Assembly (NCBI GenBank): GCA_902569415.1
Contig: CACFUH010000003.1
Span: 1-61,563 of the forward strand
Length of the DNA: 61,563 bases
Direction: 5' to 3'
Source: an uncultured Pelagibacteraceae bacterium
GTDB lineage: Bacteria; Pseudomonadota; Alphaproteobacteria; Pelagibacterales; Pelagibacteraceae
Part shown: positions 42,451 through 53,655 of the stretch, piece by piece
How the letters are laid out: every line of letters starts with the position of its first letter
Position numbering within the stretch: the stretch's first letter is position 1
The notes under the pieces: model-generated
Told to the model about the DNA's origin: nothing
Database searches by the model: none
Seen by the model: the letters and a program-made list of their open reading frames with translations, nothing else
Made by a program: the position numbers and the translations under genes

Positions 42451-43458
42451 CTAATGATTTGGTGAAATATTATTAAAAAATATTTTTGCTGTTTCTTCCC
42501 AAGTAAATTTTTTTGCAAATTCAAGACAATCATTTCGATCAACTTTCAAAGCTTTATGGGCTGAAACTTTAAGATCATTATCTAAACAATTTATTTTGGA
42601 TCCTTCAAATATATCTTTAGGACCTGGAACAGGATAAGCAGCTACAGGAGTACCACAATTTAAAGCCTCAGTAACTACAATTCCAAATGTATCTGTTTTA
42701 CTAGGGAATACAAAAACATCAGAAGATGCAAAATATGATGCAAGTGCACCATTTGTTTTTTCTCCTAAAAAAATATCTTTAGGGAATTCTTCTTTTAATT
42801 TTTTTAAATCGGGTCCTTTTCCTATTATTATTTTTGTACCTTCTAAATCACATTCTAAGAAAGCTCTTATGTTTTTTTCAACTGCAACTCTTCCAACATA
42901 AATCCAAATTGGTCTTTTGTGATGTAATTCAATTTTTTTAGGTTTCTTAAAGGCTCCATGATTTCCCCCTCTGGTCCAAGTAATCATTTTATTATTATCT
43001 ATACCTATATCGATTAATTCTTTTCTCATGGATTCTGTTGTTACTAAAATTCTCTCGGCCTTGTTATGAAAGTTTGCTAAGAATTTTTCAGCCCATTTTG
43101 CTGGTATAATAGGAAAGTAAAGTTTTAGATATTTATCAAATCTTGTATGGAAACTCGTAGTAAACTTTAGATTATTTTTTAAACAATATCTTCTTGCCAT
43201 CGTCCCTATAGGACCTTCGGTAGCAATATGTATTGCATCAGGTTTTATTTTCTTTATTAAACTACCAACTCTTGGCCATACATTTATAGACAACCTAATT
43301 TCGTTATATTTCGGCATCGGAAAAGTTAAAAATAAATGTGGTGTAATATATTCTATAATATGACCTTGTTCTTTTAATACATTGCCTGTTTCATGTAAGG
43401 TTCTTACGACACCATTTACTTGTGGAAAATATGCATCTGTCGCTATTAAAATTTTCAT
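42451..43458 (-). CDS. GT4-type glycosyltransferase, probable Agt-like glycolipid synthase
   Basis: IATDAYFPQVNGVVRTL, TSFHTRFDKYL, VFPSKTDTFGIVVTEALNCGTPVAA; overlapping neighbour of PlcP-like gene. Confidence 0.85.
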   Translation of the reverse strand: MKILIATDAYFPQVNGVVRTLHETGNVLKEQGHIIEYITPHLFLTFPMPKYNEIRLSINVWPRVGSLIKKIKPDAIHIATEGPIGTMARRYCLKNNLKFTTSFHTRFDKYLKLYFPIIPAKWAEKFLANFHNKAERILVTTESMRKELIDIGIDNNKMITWTRGGNHGAFKKPKKIELHHKRPIWIYVGRVAVEKNIRAFLECDLEGTKIIIGKGPDLKKLKEEFPKDIFLGEKTNGALASYFASSDVFVFPSKTDTFGIVVTEALNCGTPVAAYPVPGPKDIFEGSKINCLDNDLKVSAHKALKVDRNDCLEFAKKFTWEETAKIFFNNISPNH

Positions 43459-43461
43459 TAA

Positions 43462-44274
43462 CTATGAAGCTTTTTTTAATTCTTCGGTTTTAATTGGTTT
43501 AATTATTTCTTTATTATCTAAATATTGTTCTCTTATTTTGTCCCAATATAATATTTCAAAACTACCATCATAATTTTCGGCTAATGCAGTGCAAGATTCA
43601 ACCCAGTCTCCACAATTTAAATAATTAACCCCATTAAAATCTCTATCCTCGGCATGATGGATGTGGCCACAAATAATTCCATCAAATTTCTTTCTTTTTG
43701 CATAATCTGAGACTGTCTTTTCGTATTCACCAATATATTTGACTGCGTTTTTGACTTTATACTTTAAAAATTTTGCAAGAGACCAATATTCTTTTCCTCT
43801 CAACCTTCTAAAAAAATTAATTATTACATTCAATTTTAATAATAAATTATAGGCTATTGATCCAAGTTTAGATAACCATTTAGCATGTTTCATAACACCA
43901 TCCCAAGCATCACCATGGACAACAACATATTTTTTTCCAGCATTTGTTTCATGAATTACTCTATTAACCATATGAATGTCACCAAAATGCATTGGAATAA
44001 ATTTTCTTAACATTTCGTCATGATTACCCATAATGTAAAAGACTTTAGTACCATGTCTTGCTTTTCTTAAAATTTTTTGAATTACATCATTGTGTTCCTG
44101 TGGCCAATAGAATTTTTTTTGCATTTCCCAAATATCTATAATATCTCCTACAAGATAAAGATTTTCAGATCTTGAGTTTTTAAAAAACTCTAAAAGTTTA
44201 TTTGCCTGACATCCCTTGGTACCTAAATGCACGTCAGAAATAAATATACTTTTGTATTTAAGTATATTAGGCAT
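43462..44274 (-). CDS. metallophosphoesterase of the PlcP (LpxH-like) phospholipase C family
   Basis: SIFISDVHLGTKGCQANKLLEF, GDIIDIWEM, MGNHDEML, VVHGDAWD, GHIHHAEDR; paired with Agt-like GT. Confidence 0.85.
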   Translation of the reverse strand: MPNILKYKSIFISDVHLGTKGCQANKLLEFFKNSRSENLYLVGDIIDIWEMQKKFYWPQEHNDVIQKILRKARHGTKVFYIMGNHDEMLRKFIPMHFGDIHMVNRVIHETNAGKKYVVVHGDAWDGVMKHAKWLSKLGSIAYNLLLKLNVIINFFRRLRGKEYWSLAKFLKYKVKNAVKYIGEYEKTVSDYAKRKKFDGIICGHIHHAEDRDFNGVNYLNCGDWVESCTALAENYDGSFEILYWDKIREQYLDNKEIIKPIKTEELKKAS

Positions 44275-44288
44275 TTAAAAAACCTTTT

Positions 44289-44306
44289 TTTAACACAACT
44301 GTAACA
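44289..44306 (+). promoter_or_regulatory. candidate Pho box facing the DAG-kinase-like gene
   Basis: TTTAACA-CAAC-TGTAACA, 66 bp upstream of ATG 44373. Confidence 0.72.
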
Positions 44307-44335
44307 CGAATCATGTAATTCTTATTTCATTTTAA

Positions 44336-44353
44336 TGTTACAAATTTGTTAAA
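44336..44353 (-). promoter_or_regulatory. candidate Pho box facing the PlcP/Agt-like operon
   Basis: Minus strand TTTAACA-AATT-TGTAACA, 61 bp upstream of start 44274. Confidence 0.75.
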
Positions 44354-44372
44354 AATTTTTTAAGGATTAATT

Positions 44373-45257
44373 ATGTTGTATTGTTTAATTTACAATTTGA
44401 ACTCTTCTGCTGGAAGAAAATCAAAGTTCATAAATAAAGTTTTATCTAAATTAAAAAAAAACAATTCTGTAGACTACTTTGAGACCAATACAATAAGTCA
44501 AGCTAAGAAAATTTTTAAAGATTTTAATAAAAAAAATTATGATCGACTAATAGTAGCTGGTGGAGATGGTTCAGTTTCTTTTGCAATTAATGAATTAATT
44601 AACAATGATTTTAATTTTAAAGACGATTTTGCTATAGGTTATATTCCTGCTGGCACTGCAAATCTACTTCAAGCTGAATTATCAATGAATAAAAAAGTTG
44701 ATGATATAGTAAATGTGTTGGTTTCTAATAATTATAAATCCTCTAATCTTGTAAAAATTAATGAGAATTATTTCTTTTTAATGGCTGGTATAGGATGGGA
44801 TGCAAAAATTGTTCATTCAATTAATTCAAAAATTAAAAAAATTCTTGGTAAAATTATTTTCGGCATCAAAGGTTTTCAATATTTCTTATTTATGAATAAT
44901 AAAAAATTAAATGTAACTTTTGATGGGCAATTTTATCAAGCAGACTGGATATTATCTTCAAATACCAAATATTACGCCGGACATCATAAAATAAATAAAA
45001 CAAATATTTTTGAAGATAAATTAGTCACCTATATTTTTAAGGATTTGACTAGGATCAGTTTATTATATTCTATATTCTTAATAATTCTTAATGGTGATTT
45101 AAGTAAAAACAAAAATGTTATTACTACTTATTCACAAAACATTACTATTGATGGAAATGATTTGATACCAGTTCAAATTGATGGAGATAATTTTGGTTCA
45201 TATAAAAAAATTCATTTAAATCTATCAAATAAAAAAGTGAATTTTCTTGTAAAATAA
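44373..45257 (+). CDS. diacylglycerol kinase catalytic-domain (YegS-like) lipid kinase
   Basis: YNLNSSAGRKSKF; DRLIVAGGDGSVSFAINEL; GYIPAGTANLLQAEL; C-terminal IQIDGD-type motif. Confidence 0.87.
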   Translation: MLYCLIYNLNSSAGRKSKFINKVLSKLKKNNSVDYFETNTISQAKKIFKDFNKKNYDRLIVAGGDGSVSFAINELINNDFNFKDDFAIGYIPAGTANLLQAELSMNKKVDDIVNVLVSNNYKSSNLVKINENYFFLMAGIGWDAKIVHSINSKIKKILGKIIFGIKGFQYFLFMNNKKLNVTFDGQFYQADWILSSNTKYYAGHHKINKTNIFEDKLVTYIFKDLTRISLLYSIFLIILNGDLSKNKNVITTYSQNITIDGNDLIPVQIDGDNFGSYKKIHLNLSNKKVNFLVK

Positions 45258-46448
45258 TTATTTTACTCTTCCATAAACATCTTGATATCTGACGATATCC
45301 GTTTCTTTTAGTATAGATCCAACTTGTGCTTCAATAATTTTCACTGGTTTTTTGTAGGGATTTTCTATTCTATGGATTGCTCCTAATGGAATAAAGATAG
45401 TTTCATCAGGTTTCATTGTAAAATATTTCTTATTTAAAGTAATTTTAGGTTTACCATGAGTAACTACCCAGTGTTCAGCTCTATGATGATGTTTCTGAAG
45501 ACTTAATATACCTTTAGGTTTTACGTATAATTCTTTAATTAAGAATTCCTTACCATTAAATAAATTAACATAACTACCCCAAGGTCTGTGGAATACATTT
45601 TTCTTTTTAAAGTATTGTCTTTTATTTCTTCCATACATTTTACAGATTTCTTTCCAAGATCCTAAATCAGACCAAGGAATATCTAATTTTATAGCGTTTA
45701 TATCTTTAGTTTTTTCTAATATTGCATAGTCGAAAGACTTAGCTGTTGCTTTAGTAAATGCTTGTTTGTTTAAATAATACACATTACTTTTATATTTTGC
45801 TTTTGTTATAGCTTTATTACAGTTTCGGTAAATATTTGGTTGGTATTTCTTGAAATTATTAATTATTGAGTCTTTTCTCAAATAAAACATTCCAGAATTC
45901 CAATAACCCTTTTTACTTATTATTTGTTTAGCTTTAGCCTCTTTTGGTTTTTCTATAAATCTAGTTACTTTGGTATTTTTTGTTAAAAAATAACCAAATT
46001 CACTTGAAGGCATTGTGGGTTTAATCCCAAATATAAAGATATTATTTTGAGTGAGTTTCTTTTGATTTTTTTTGATAGCTTTATTAAATAATCCAACCTT
46101 CTCTATCAAATGATCAGCAGCCAAAAACATTAAAGGTTGTTCGTTTGGAATATCTTTAATTAATGCAGTACTTAATATAGCAGGAGCTGTATTTCTTTTT
46201 GCTGGTTCTAAAACTATTTTATATTTTCTTATTTTGTGTTTCTTTAAGTGTTGTTTAACTTGTCTTAAATATTTTGCATTTGTGCTTATAATTGGAGCAT
46301 CAAATATAGATGCTTTTACTCTCTCCAGAGTTTTGCCTAACAAAGTCCAGTTACCAAAGTTTATAAATTGCTTTGCTTGATGTTTTTTTTGCTTAGGCCA
46401 AAGTCTTGTTCCAGCACCCCCGCAAAGAATTACAGGTCTTATTTTCAT
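45258..46448 (-). CDS. mannose-1-phosphate guanylyltransferase (ManC-like)
   Basis: VILCGGAGTRLWPKQ; FIEKPKEAKAKQ; C-terminal cupin-like RPWGSYVNL...HHHRAEHW. Confidence 0.88.
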   Translation of the reverse strand: MKIRPVILCGGAGTRLWPKQKKHQAKQFINFGNWTLLGKTLERVKASIFDAPIISTNAKYLRQVKQHLKKHKIRKYKIVLEPAKRNTAPAILSTALIKDIPNEQPLMFLAADHLIEKVGLFNKAIKKNQKKLTQNNIFIFGIKPTMPSSEFGYFLTKNTKVTRFIEKPKEAKAKQIISKKGYWNSGMFYLRKDSIINNFKKYQPNIYRNCNKAITKAKYKSNVYYLNKQAFTKATAKSFDYAILEKTKDINAIKLDIPWSDLGSWKEICKMYGRNKRQYFKKKNVFHRPWGSYVNLFNGKEFLIKELYVKPKGILSLQKHHHRAEHWVVTHGKPKITLNKKYFTMKPDETIFIPLGAIHRIENPYKKPVKIIEAQVGSILKETDIVRYQDVYGRVK

Positions 46449-48166
46449 TAAATATCTGCGTAAGTTTTTACTTCGTTTTTACCACCAGGATGAGTTGGAG
46501 CACCTAAATAAGCTGGTCCGACCGTTTGCGCATATTTCCAAAGTGTTCCATTTCCAAAGTTAATTTTCTTTGGTTTCCATTTCTTTCTTCTTTTAGCTAA
46601 TTCTTTTTTAGTTAAACGAACATTAATTGTCCCCTTCTTCGCATCTAAATCAATTATATCTCCGTTTCTTAGTAAAGCTATTGGTCCACCTACAGATGCT
46701 TCAGGTCCAACATGTCCAATACAAAAACCTCTTGTAGCCCCAGAAAATCTTCCATCTGTTATAAGTGCAACTTTTTCTCCTTTACCTTGACCATAAATTG
46801 CTCCTGTTGTTTGAAGCATTTCCCTCATACCAGGTCCACCTTTTGGTCCTTCGTATCTAATAATTATAATATCACCGTCTTTATATTTTCTATTTTTAAC
46901 AGCTTTGTAAGCTGCTTCTTCAGTATCAAAACATCTTGCTCTTCCAGTAAATTGCAACCTTTTTAAACCAGCAACTTTAACAATTGCACCTTCTGGAGCT
47001 AAGTTTCCTTTCATTCCAACAACGCCTCCATCTTTAGATAAAGGATTATTGTATTTTCTCATAACTTTTTGCTTAGAATTAAACTTAACGTTCTTTAAAT
47101 TCTCTTTCATAGTTTTGCCTGTAACCGTCATGCAATTACCGTGAATATATCCACCATCCATAAGAGTTTTAAGCAACATAGGAACTCCACCTGCTTTCCA
47201 CATATCTTTTGCAACATATTTTCCACCAGGTTTTAAATCTGCAAGATAAGGAGTTCTTTTAAATATTTTAGCAACATCCATTAAATCAAATTTAATACCA
47301 ATTTCATTTGCAATAGCTGGTAAGTGTAAAGCAGCATTTGTTGATCCTCCTGTTGCAGCAACAATTGTTGCAGCATTTTCTAAAGCTTTTTTTGTTACAA
47401 TATCTCTTGGTCTTATATTTTTTGCTAATAAATTCATTACAGCTTTTCCACTAGCTAAAGCGTATTTATCTCTTCTATTAAATGGAGCTGGGGTTCCAGC
47501 AGAATAAGGTAAAGCTAATCCCATCGCTTCTGATACACATGCCATTGTATTAGCAGTAAACTGACCACCACAAGCACCAGCAGTTGGACATGCTTTTAAT
47601 TCTATTTTTCTTAGTGCGTGTTCTGATATTTTTCCTGAAGAATACTTTCCAACTCCTTCAAAAACATCTACAACGGTTATATCTTTACCATTTAATCTTC
47701 CTGGTAAAATTGATCCTCCGTATATAAAAACACTTGGAACATTTAACCTTACCATTGCCATCATTAATCCTGGTAAAGATTTATCACAACCAGCAACACC
47801 AACTAATGCATCGTAACAATGTCCTCTAACTGTTAATTCAGTTGAATCTGCAATTACATCTCTTGAAATTAATGAAGATTTCATTCCTTCGTGACCCATT
47901 GCAATACCGTCAGTTACTGTAATTGTACAAAATTCTCTTGGAGTACCACCTGCAGATTGTACGCCCTTTTTAACTGACTGAGCTTGCCTCATTAAAGCAA
48001 TATTACAAGGAGCTGCCTCATTCCAAGTTGAAACAACACCAACAAATGGTTTTGCAACATCTTTTTCAGTTAAGTTCATGGCATAATAGAATGATCTTTG
48101 AGGAGCTTTATCAGGTCCTAAAGAAGTATGTCTACTAGGTAGCTTTTTTTTATTAAACTTTTTCAT
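46448..48166 (-). CDS. ilvD: dihydroxy-acid dehydratase
   Basis: [64 protein letters not shown]. Confidence 0.97.
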   Translation of the reverse strand: MKKFNKKKLPSRHTSLGPDKAPQRSFYYAMNLTEKDVAKPFVGVVSTWNEAAPCNIALMRQAQSVKKGVQSAGGTPREFCTITVTDGIAMGHEGMKSSLISRDVIADSTELTVRGHCYDALVGVAGCDKSLPGLMMAMVRLNVPSVFIYGGSILPGRLNGKDITVVDVFEGVGKYSSGKISEHALRKIELKACPTAGACGGQFTANTMACVSEAMGLALPYSAGTPAPFNRRDKYALASGKAVMNLLAKNIRPRDIVTKKALENAATIVAATGGSTNAALHLPAIANEIGIKFDLMDVAKIFKRTPYLADLKPGGKYVAKDMWKAGGVPMLLKTLMDGGYIHGNCMTVTGKTMKENLKNVKFNSKQKVMRKYNNPLSKDGGVVGMKGNLAPEGAIVKVAGLKRLQFTGRARCFDTEEAAYKAVKNRKYKDGDIIIIRYEGPKGGPGMREMLQTTGAIYGQGKGEKVALITDGRFSGATRGFCIGHVGPEASVGGPIALLRNGDIIDLDAKKGTINVRLTKKELAKRRKKWKPKKINFGNGTLWKYAQTVGPAYLGAPTHPGGKNEVKTYADI

Positions 48167-50793
48167 TAAAGGCTTTCAATAGTTAAAGAAATTTTTTTAA
48201 TATCATTCTTTAAATTACTATAATTAGTTTTTTCTTGCTGAACAATATCTTTTGGTGCTCTTTGAACAAAGCCTTTATTGCTTAGTCTTTGAGAGATTTT
48301 ATCCATTTCTTCTTGGTATTTGTTTTGTCTTTTCAATAAATTTTCTTTAATAGCGTTTAAATCAACATTTTCATCAAAATAAATTTTAAATAGGTCTCCA
48401 GATATTATTAATGATGCAGCAGGTTTATTTTGATCCTTTTTAAAGAAATTATTAATTCTTCCTAATTTTTTAATAATAATTTCATTATTAATCATAAAAT
48501 TTTGATTATTTTTTTTAATAGAATTTATAGATATATCAATAAATGAGCCAGGGCTTACGTTAAGTTCATTTTTAAAAGATCTTATCTCAGAAATAATATC
48601 TATTATCTGCTGAACTTGTTTGTGATCACTATCTTTTTTAGATTTATCTGAGATCCAGTTAGATAGCATTAAAAAATTCTTATTTTTGTTATCAAATTTA
48701 TTTGTTAGCCATATTTTCTCAGTAACAAAAGGTATAAATGGATGAAGCATAATAAGTATTTGTCTAAATACAAAAGCAGAAACCTCTTTAACTTCATTTT
48801 TAGCTTTTAAATTGTCTGAAAAAAGAATTGTTTTTGACAATTCTAAGTACCAATCACAATATTTATGCCATGCAAAATGATAAGCGTTCTTAGCTGCTTC
48901 ATCAAATCTATAATCCTCTATATTTTTCTTTATTAAATTAGATGTTTCTAAAAGCTCAAAATATATCCATTTATTGATATTAACTTTTAATTTTGGAAGT
49001 TTTTTTGCATTTTTTAAATTACATTTGTTTTGTATTAAAAAATTATTTGCATTCCATAGTTTATTTAAAAAATTCCTATATCCTTTAACCCTATCTTCAG
49101 AAAGTTTAACATCAGTACCAGGTGAAGCCATAGATAACAAAGTAAATCTTAAAGCGTCCGCACTATATTTTTGAATTAAATCAAGTGGATCTATTACATT
49201 ACCTTTTGACTTGGACATCTTCTGCCCCTTTTCATCACGAACTAAAGCATGAACATAAATATCTTTAAATGGTTCTTTATTTAAAAATTCCATACCAAAC
49301 ATCATCATTCTAGCTACCCAAAAGAAAATTATATCAAATCCTGTTACAAGAACTGTTGTTGGATAAAACTTTTTTAAATATTCATTTTTGTTTGGCCAAC
49401 CAAGTGTTGCAAAAGGCCAAAGACCAGATGAAAACCATGTATCAAGTACATCATTATCTCTTACAAGTTTAACATCTTTTTTGTAATATTTTTTTGCTGA
49501 TTTTTTTGCATCATTTTCGTTTAGCTCAACAAAAATTTTTTTATCTGGTCCATACCATGCTGGTATTTGGTGGCCCCACCATAATTGTCTAGAGATGCAC
49601 CATGGTTCAATATTGTTCATCCATTGAAAATAAGTTTTTGACCAGTTCTCAGGAAAAAAGTTTGTCTTTTTATTTTTAACTATTTTTTTTGCTTTGATGG
49701 ATAATTTCTTTGCATCTGCAAACCATTGTTCTGTTAAAAAAGGTTCAATTATAGAATTTGATCTATCTCCATATGGAACTTTGTTTTTAATATTTTCTTC
49801 CTTAACAAAATAATCTTTTTCTTTAAGTTCATTTAATATTTTTTTTCTAGCTTCAAATCTATCTAAACCTACGTATGATAAAATTGCATTATTATTAACT
49901 TTTCCATCTTCAGTAAAAATATTAATAATTTCTAATTTATTTCTTTTACCAACATCATAATCATTAAAGTCATGAGCGGGTGTAATTTTTAATGCTCCAG
50001 TTCCTTGTTCTGGATCTGCATAATCATCTTCGATGATTTTAACTTTTCTACCAACAATTGGAATTGTGACAATTTTATTAACATACTTTTTATATCTTTT
50101 GTCTTTAGGATTTACAGCAACAGCTGTATCTCCAAGCATAGTTTCAGGTCTAGTAGTTGCTATGGTTATATATTCACTTGTACCGTCAATTGGATATCTA
50201 ATATAATAAATTTTAGAATTAACTTCCCTTTGATCGACCTCTAAATCAGATATTGCAGTTTTTAAAACTGTGTCCCAATTTACTAATTTTTCAGCTTTAT
50301 AAATTAATTTTTTTTTATGAAGATCCACGAAAACTTTAATTACTGCTTTTGACAAATTTTCATCCATTGTAAAAGCATTTCTTGACCAGTCACATGAACA
50401 TCCTAATTTTTTAAGCTGATTAATAATTATGTCACCGTATTGATTTTTCCATTCCCATACTTTTTCAATAAACTTTTCTCTTCCTAAAACATTCTTTTTA
50501 ATATTCTCAGAATTTAACTTTTTCTCTACTAATGCTTGAGTGGCTATTCCGGCATGATCAGTTCCTGGTTGCCACAAAGTTTCATAATTATTCATTCTAT
50601 AATATCTGGTTAACAAATCTTGTATTGAATTATTTAGGGCATGACCCATGTGTAAACTTCCAGTAACATTGGGTGGTGGTATAACAATTGAGAATTTCTT
50701 CTTATTTTTTTTAGGTTTGAATAAATTATTCTTCTCCCAATATGTATATATTTTATCCTCGACGTCTGAATGTATATATTTATCTAAACTCAT
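48166..50793 (-). CDS. valS: valine--tRNA ligase
   Basis: [51 protein letters not shown]-terminal coiled coil. Confidence 0.97.
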   Translation of the reverse strand: MSLDKYIHSDVEDKIYTYWEKNNLFKPKKNKKKFSIVIPPPNVTGSLHMGHALNNSIQDLLTRYYRMNNYETLWQPGTDHAGIATQALVEKKLNSENIKKNVLGREKFIEKVWEWKNQYGDIIINQLKKLGCSCDWSRNAFTMDENLSKAVIKVFVDLHKKKLIYKAEKLVNWDTVLKTAISDLEVDQREVNSKIYYIRYPIDGTSEYITIATTRPETMLGDTAVAVNPKDKRYKKYVNKIVTIPIVGRKVKIIEDDYADPEQGTGALKITPAHDFNDYDVGKRNKLEIINIFTEDGKVNNNAILSYVGLDRFEARKKILNELKEKDYFVKEENIKNKVPYGDRSNSIIEPFLTEQWFADAKKLSIKAKKIVKNKKTNFFPENWSKTYFQWMNNIEPWCISRQLWWGHQIPAWYGPDKKIFVELNENDAKKSAKKYYKKDVKLVRDNDVLDTWFSSGLWPFATLGWPNKNEYLKKFYPTTVLVTGFDIIFFWVARMMMFGMEFLNKEPFKDIYVHALVRDEKGQKMSKSKGNVIDPLDLIQKYSADALRFTLLSMASPGTDVKLSEDRVKGYRNFLNKLWNANNFLIQNKCNLKNAKKLPKLKVNINKWIYFELLETSNLIKKNIEDYRFDEAAKNAYHFAWHKYCDWYLELSKTILFSDNLKAKNEVKEVSAFVFRQILIMLHPFIPFVTEKIWLTNKFDNKNKNFLMLSNWISDKSKKDSDHKQVQQIIDIISEIRSFKNELNVSPGSFIDISINSIKKNNQNFMINNEIIIKKLGRINNFFKKDQNKPAASLIISGDLFKIYFDENVDLNAIKENLLKRQNKYQEEMDKISQRLSNKGFVQRAPKDIVQQEKTNYSNLKNDIKKISLTIESL

Positions 50794-50915
50794 GGTATTT
50801 TAAGTTTATAATTTAATAATATGATTTAACAATAATTTTAGTAATTTATTTGATAGACTAAATGCAAATATTTTATATACAAATACGATCAAATTAATTT
50901 AATATGAAATTAAAT

Positions 50916-50989
50916 GGCCACGTGGCGGAATGGTTACGCAGAGGATTGCAAATCCTTGTATCCCAGTTCGATTCTGGGCGTGGCCTCCA
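50916..50989 (+). tRNA. tRNA-Cys (anticodon GCA), CCA encoded
   Basis: GGCCACG...GGATTGCAAATCC...CGTGGCCTCCA cloverleaf. Confidence 0.95.
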
Positions 50990-51039
50990 AAATAAATCTT
51001 GTTTTAATTTTGAAAAAAAGTAAGTTGAGATTTTTACAT

Positions 51040-51115
51040 TCCTCGGTAGCTCAGTTGGTAGAGCAGTTGACTGTTAATCAATTGGTCGCAGGTTCGAGTC
51101 CTGCCCGAGGAGCCA
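51040..51115 (+). tRNA. tRNA-Asn (anticodon GTT), CCA encoded
   Basis: TCCTCGG...TTGACTGTTAATCAA...CCGAGGAGCCA cloverleaf. Confidence 0.95.
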
Positions 51116-51119
51116 AAGA

Positions 51120-51491
51120 TTAAACAACTTTTGAAATAGATATAGATGATACTTCTAAAGTTTTTCCAAATTTTACTTTTTGTTCACTAGAAAGTTCAGA
51201 GTATAACTTTACGAGAAAATTATAATTAACATTCATATGACCTTCTTTAGATTTTTCAATGTTAATAAGATACTCAGAAAAATCTTCAAAAAAATAATTT
51301 ATTGGTACTTTAAGATAGTTTGATAGTTGTAACAATCTTATAGAACTTACTCCATTTGTACCTTTTTCATATTTTTGTATTTGTTGGAAAGTTACGTTAA
51401 TCGCTTTTGCTACTTTAGTTTGTGTTAAACCTAGCGCTAATCTTCTTAGTTTTAATTTATTACCCAAATGTTTATTGAAATTTTCTTCCAT
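51120..51491 (-). CDS. XRE-family helix-turn-helix transcriptional regulator
   Basis: GNKLKLRRLALGLTQTKVAKAINVTFQQIQKYEKGTNGVSSIRLLQLSNYLKVPINYFF. Confidence 0.92.
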   Translation of the reverse strand: MEENFNKHLGNKLKLRRLALGLTQTKVAKAINVTFQQIQKYEKGTNGVSSIRLLQLSNYLKVPINYFFEDFSEYLINIEKSKEGHMNVNYNFLVKLYSELSSEQKVKFGKTLEVSSISISKVV

Positions 51492-51647
51492 TAAGACCCC
51501 TCTTAAATATTTTTTATAAGTTCAATTCAACTAATTTTTTATAGTTCATGCAATAAGAAAATTTATTTTTTTTGGGGGAAAATTAAGTATATCAAATACC
51601 TGTCAAGTACTTAAATCGCTATTTATATGCATTATAGTCTATATAGA

Positions 51648-52382
51648 TTAAAGAATTTGACTTAAAAATAGTTTAGTTCTATCACTTTTAGGGTTAGCAA
51701 AAAACTCCTTAGTTTCAGCTTTTTCAACAATCATACCCTCATCCATAAAAATTACCTCATCTGCTACTTCTTTTGCAAAGCCCATTTCATGAGTAACAAC
51801 AATCATTGTCATTCCTGCTTTTGCCAAATTTACCATAGCATCAAGAACTTCTTTGATCATTTCTGGATCTAAAGCTGAAGTTGGTTCGTCAAATAGCATA
51901 ATTTTTGGTTCCATGCATAAAGCTCTAGCAATTGCACATCTTTGTTGCTGTCCACCAGATAATTGTCCAGGAAATTTTTGAGCTTGATCTACTATTTGAA
52001 CTTGTTCCAATTGCTTCATTGCTAAATCTTCTGCATCTTTTTTTGGCATTTTTTTTACCCATATTGGAGCTAATGTACAATTATCTAAAATAGATAAATG
52101 CGGGAATAAATTAAATTGTTGGAACACCATTCCAACTTCAGCTCTAATAGCCTCTATATTTTTTGTATTTTCTGTTAGCTCGGTTCCATCAACAACTATT
52201 GAGCCTTTTTGATGTTCTTCCAATCTATTAATACACCTTATAAGAGTTGATTTACCTGATCCGGATGGGCCGCAAACAACAATTTTTTTATTTTTTTCTA
52301 CTGCTAAATTAATATCTTTTAAAACTTGAAAATCTCCAAACCATTTATTCATACCTTCAATTTTAATTATTGGTTCGGACAT
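51648..52382 (-). CDS. aapP: polar amino-acid ABC transporter ATP-binding protein (AapP type)
   Basis: [40 protein letters not shown]; in SBP-permease-permease-ATPase operon. Confidence 0.9.
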   Translation of the reverse strand: MSEPIIKIEGMNKWFGDFQVLKDINLAVEKNKKIVVCGPSGSGKSTLIRCINRLEEHQKGSIVVDGTELTENTKNIEAIRAEVGMVFQQFNLFPHLSILDNCTLAPIWVKKMPKKDAEDLAMKQLEQVQIVDQAQKFPGQLSGGQQQRCAIARALCMEPKIMLFDEPTSALDPEMIKEVLDAMVNLAKAGMTMIVVTHEMGFAKEVADEVIFMDEGMIVEKAETKEFFANPKSDRTKLFLSQIL

Positions 52383-52383
52383 A

Positions 52384-53655
52384 TTATCTATCTGTTTTAT
52401 ATTTAATTTCTAAATTGTAGCTATATTTACTCATTGCATAACAAATAATCCAGAAAATTATTGCAGCAAAAACATAACCTTCCATTGCATAACCTAGCCA
52501 TTTGGGATTAGTTTTTGCTAAATTTAACATTCCTACTATTTCTAATAATCCAACTACAAAGATTAATGGCGTGTCCTTTACCAGAGCCAAAAAAGTATTA
52601 GCAATACCTGGTATAACTAATTTTAGAGCTTGTGGTAAAATTACGAAAATATGCATTTTCCAATATCCCATGCCTAATGATTTTGCGGCATCATATTGAC
52701 CTCGTGGTAATGCTTGCAATCCACCTCTTATAACTTCTGCCACATAGGCAGCTTCAAATAAAGAAATAGCAATAATTACTCTTACTAATTTGTCCATGAA
52801 AAAGTCTTCCGGTAAAAACATTGGAAACATTACAGATGACATAAATAAAACTGTAATTAAAGGTACACCTCTCCAAAATTCTATAAATCCTACTGAAATA
52901 TATCTAACAGTTGGTAATTCAGATCTTCTTCCAAGAGCTAAAAACATTCCAACAGGAAAGCAGAAAATTAAGCAGAAAAAGGAAACTATGAAAGTTAAAG
53001 ATAAACCACCCCAAGCTCCAGTTTCAACCCACTCAAGACCAAAAGCACCACCTGAAATTAAATAGTAAATCAATACAAAAGCTATAATTGGGTAAATTAC
53101 TACATAATACAAAGTTAAAAATTTCTTAATTTTTTCTGAAGGAATTAAACCGACAAATGCTAATCCAATTAAAGCAATGAAAGATAAATTTATTCTCCAC
53201 TGAAGTTCATTTGGATACATTCCATAAACAAATCTATTTAACCAAATTTTTATATATGTCCAGCAAGCGCCTGTTCCTGTGCAAGCTTCTTTTGTATCTC
53301 CCGATATAGTTGCATCAAAAATGAACCAACTAAGGAATGGTGGAATTGATTTTATAACTGCAAAAATTATTAAAAGAGTTAAAACTGCATTAAATGTATT
53401 TGTATTAATATTTTTATTTAATAAATCTAAATTTTTAATACCTGAAAATTCAATTCTAATAAAATGTAAACCCACTGTTCCTAATATCAGGGGTAATAAG
53501 AAGCTAATAAAATTTGGTAAAAATGATGTAATATTGGTACTGAAAAATGAACTTAAACTAACATCTAGAATAGCAATAGAAATTAAAAAAATACCTGAAT
53601 ACAAATAAGTATTTAGATTTTCAATATTAGGTCTTAAAAAATTTAATTTATTCAT
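52384..53655 (-). CDS. aapM: amino-acid ABC transporter permease (AapM type)
   Basis: [46 protein letters not shown]-terminal permease after TM-rich N-terminus. Confidence 0.88.
   Translation of the reverse strand: MNKLNFLRPNIENLNTYLYSGIFLISIAILDVSLSSFFSTNITSFLPNFISFLLPLILGTVGLHFIRIEFSGIKNLDLLNKNINTNTFNAVLTLLIIFAVIKSIPPFLSWFIFDATISGDTKEACTGTGACWTYIKIWLNRFVYGMYPNELQWRINLSFIALIGLAFVGLIPSEKIKKFLTLYYVVIYPIIAFVLIYYLISGGAFGLEWVETGAWGGLSLTFIVSFFCLIFCFPVGMFLALGRRSELPTVRYISVGFIEFWRGVPLITVLFMSSVMFPMFLPEDFFMDKLVRVIIAISLFEAAYVAEVIRGGLQALPRGQYDAAKSLGMGYWKMHIFVILPQALKLVIPGIANTFLALVKDTPLIFVVGLLEIVGMLNLAKTNPKWLGYAMEGYVFAAIIFWIICYAMSKYSYNLEIKYKTDR

Noticed and set aside
50914-51123. 69-aa plus-strand ORF
   Set aside because: Runs across the tRNA-Cys and tRNA-Asn genes
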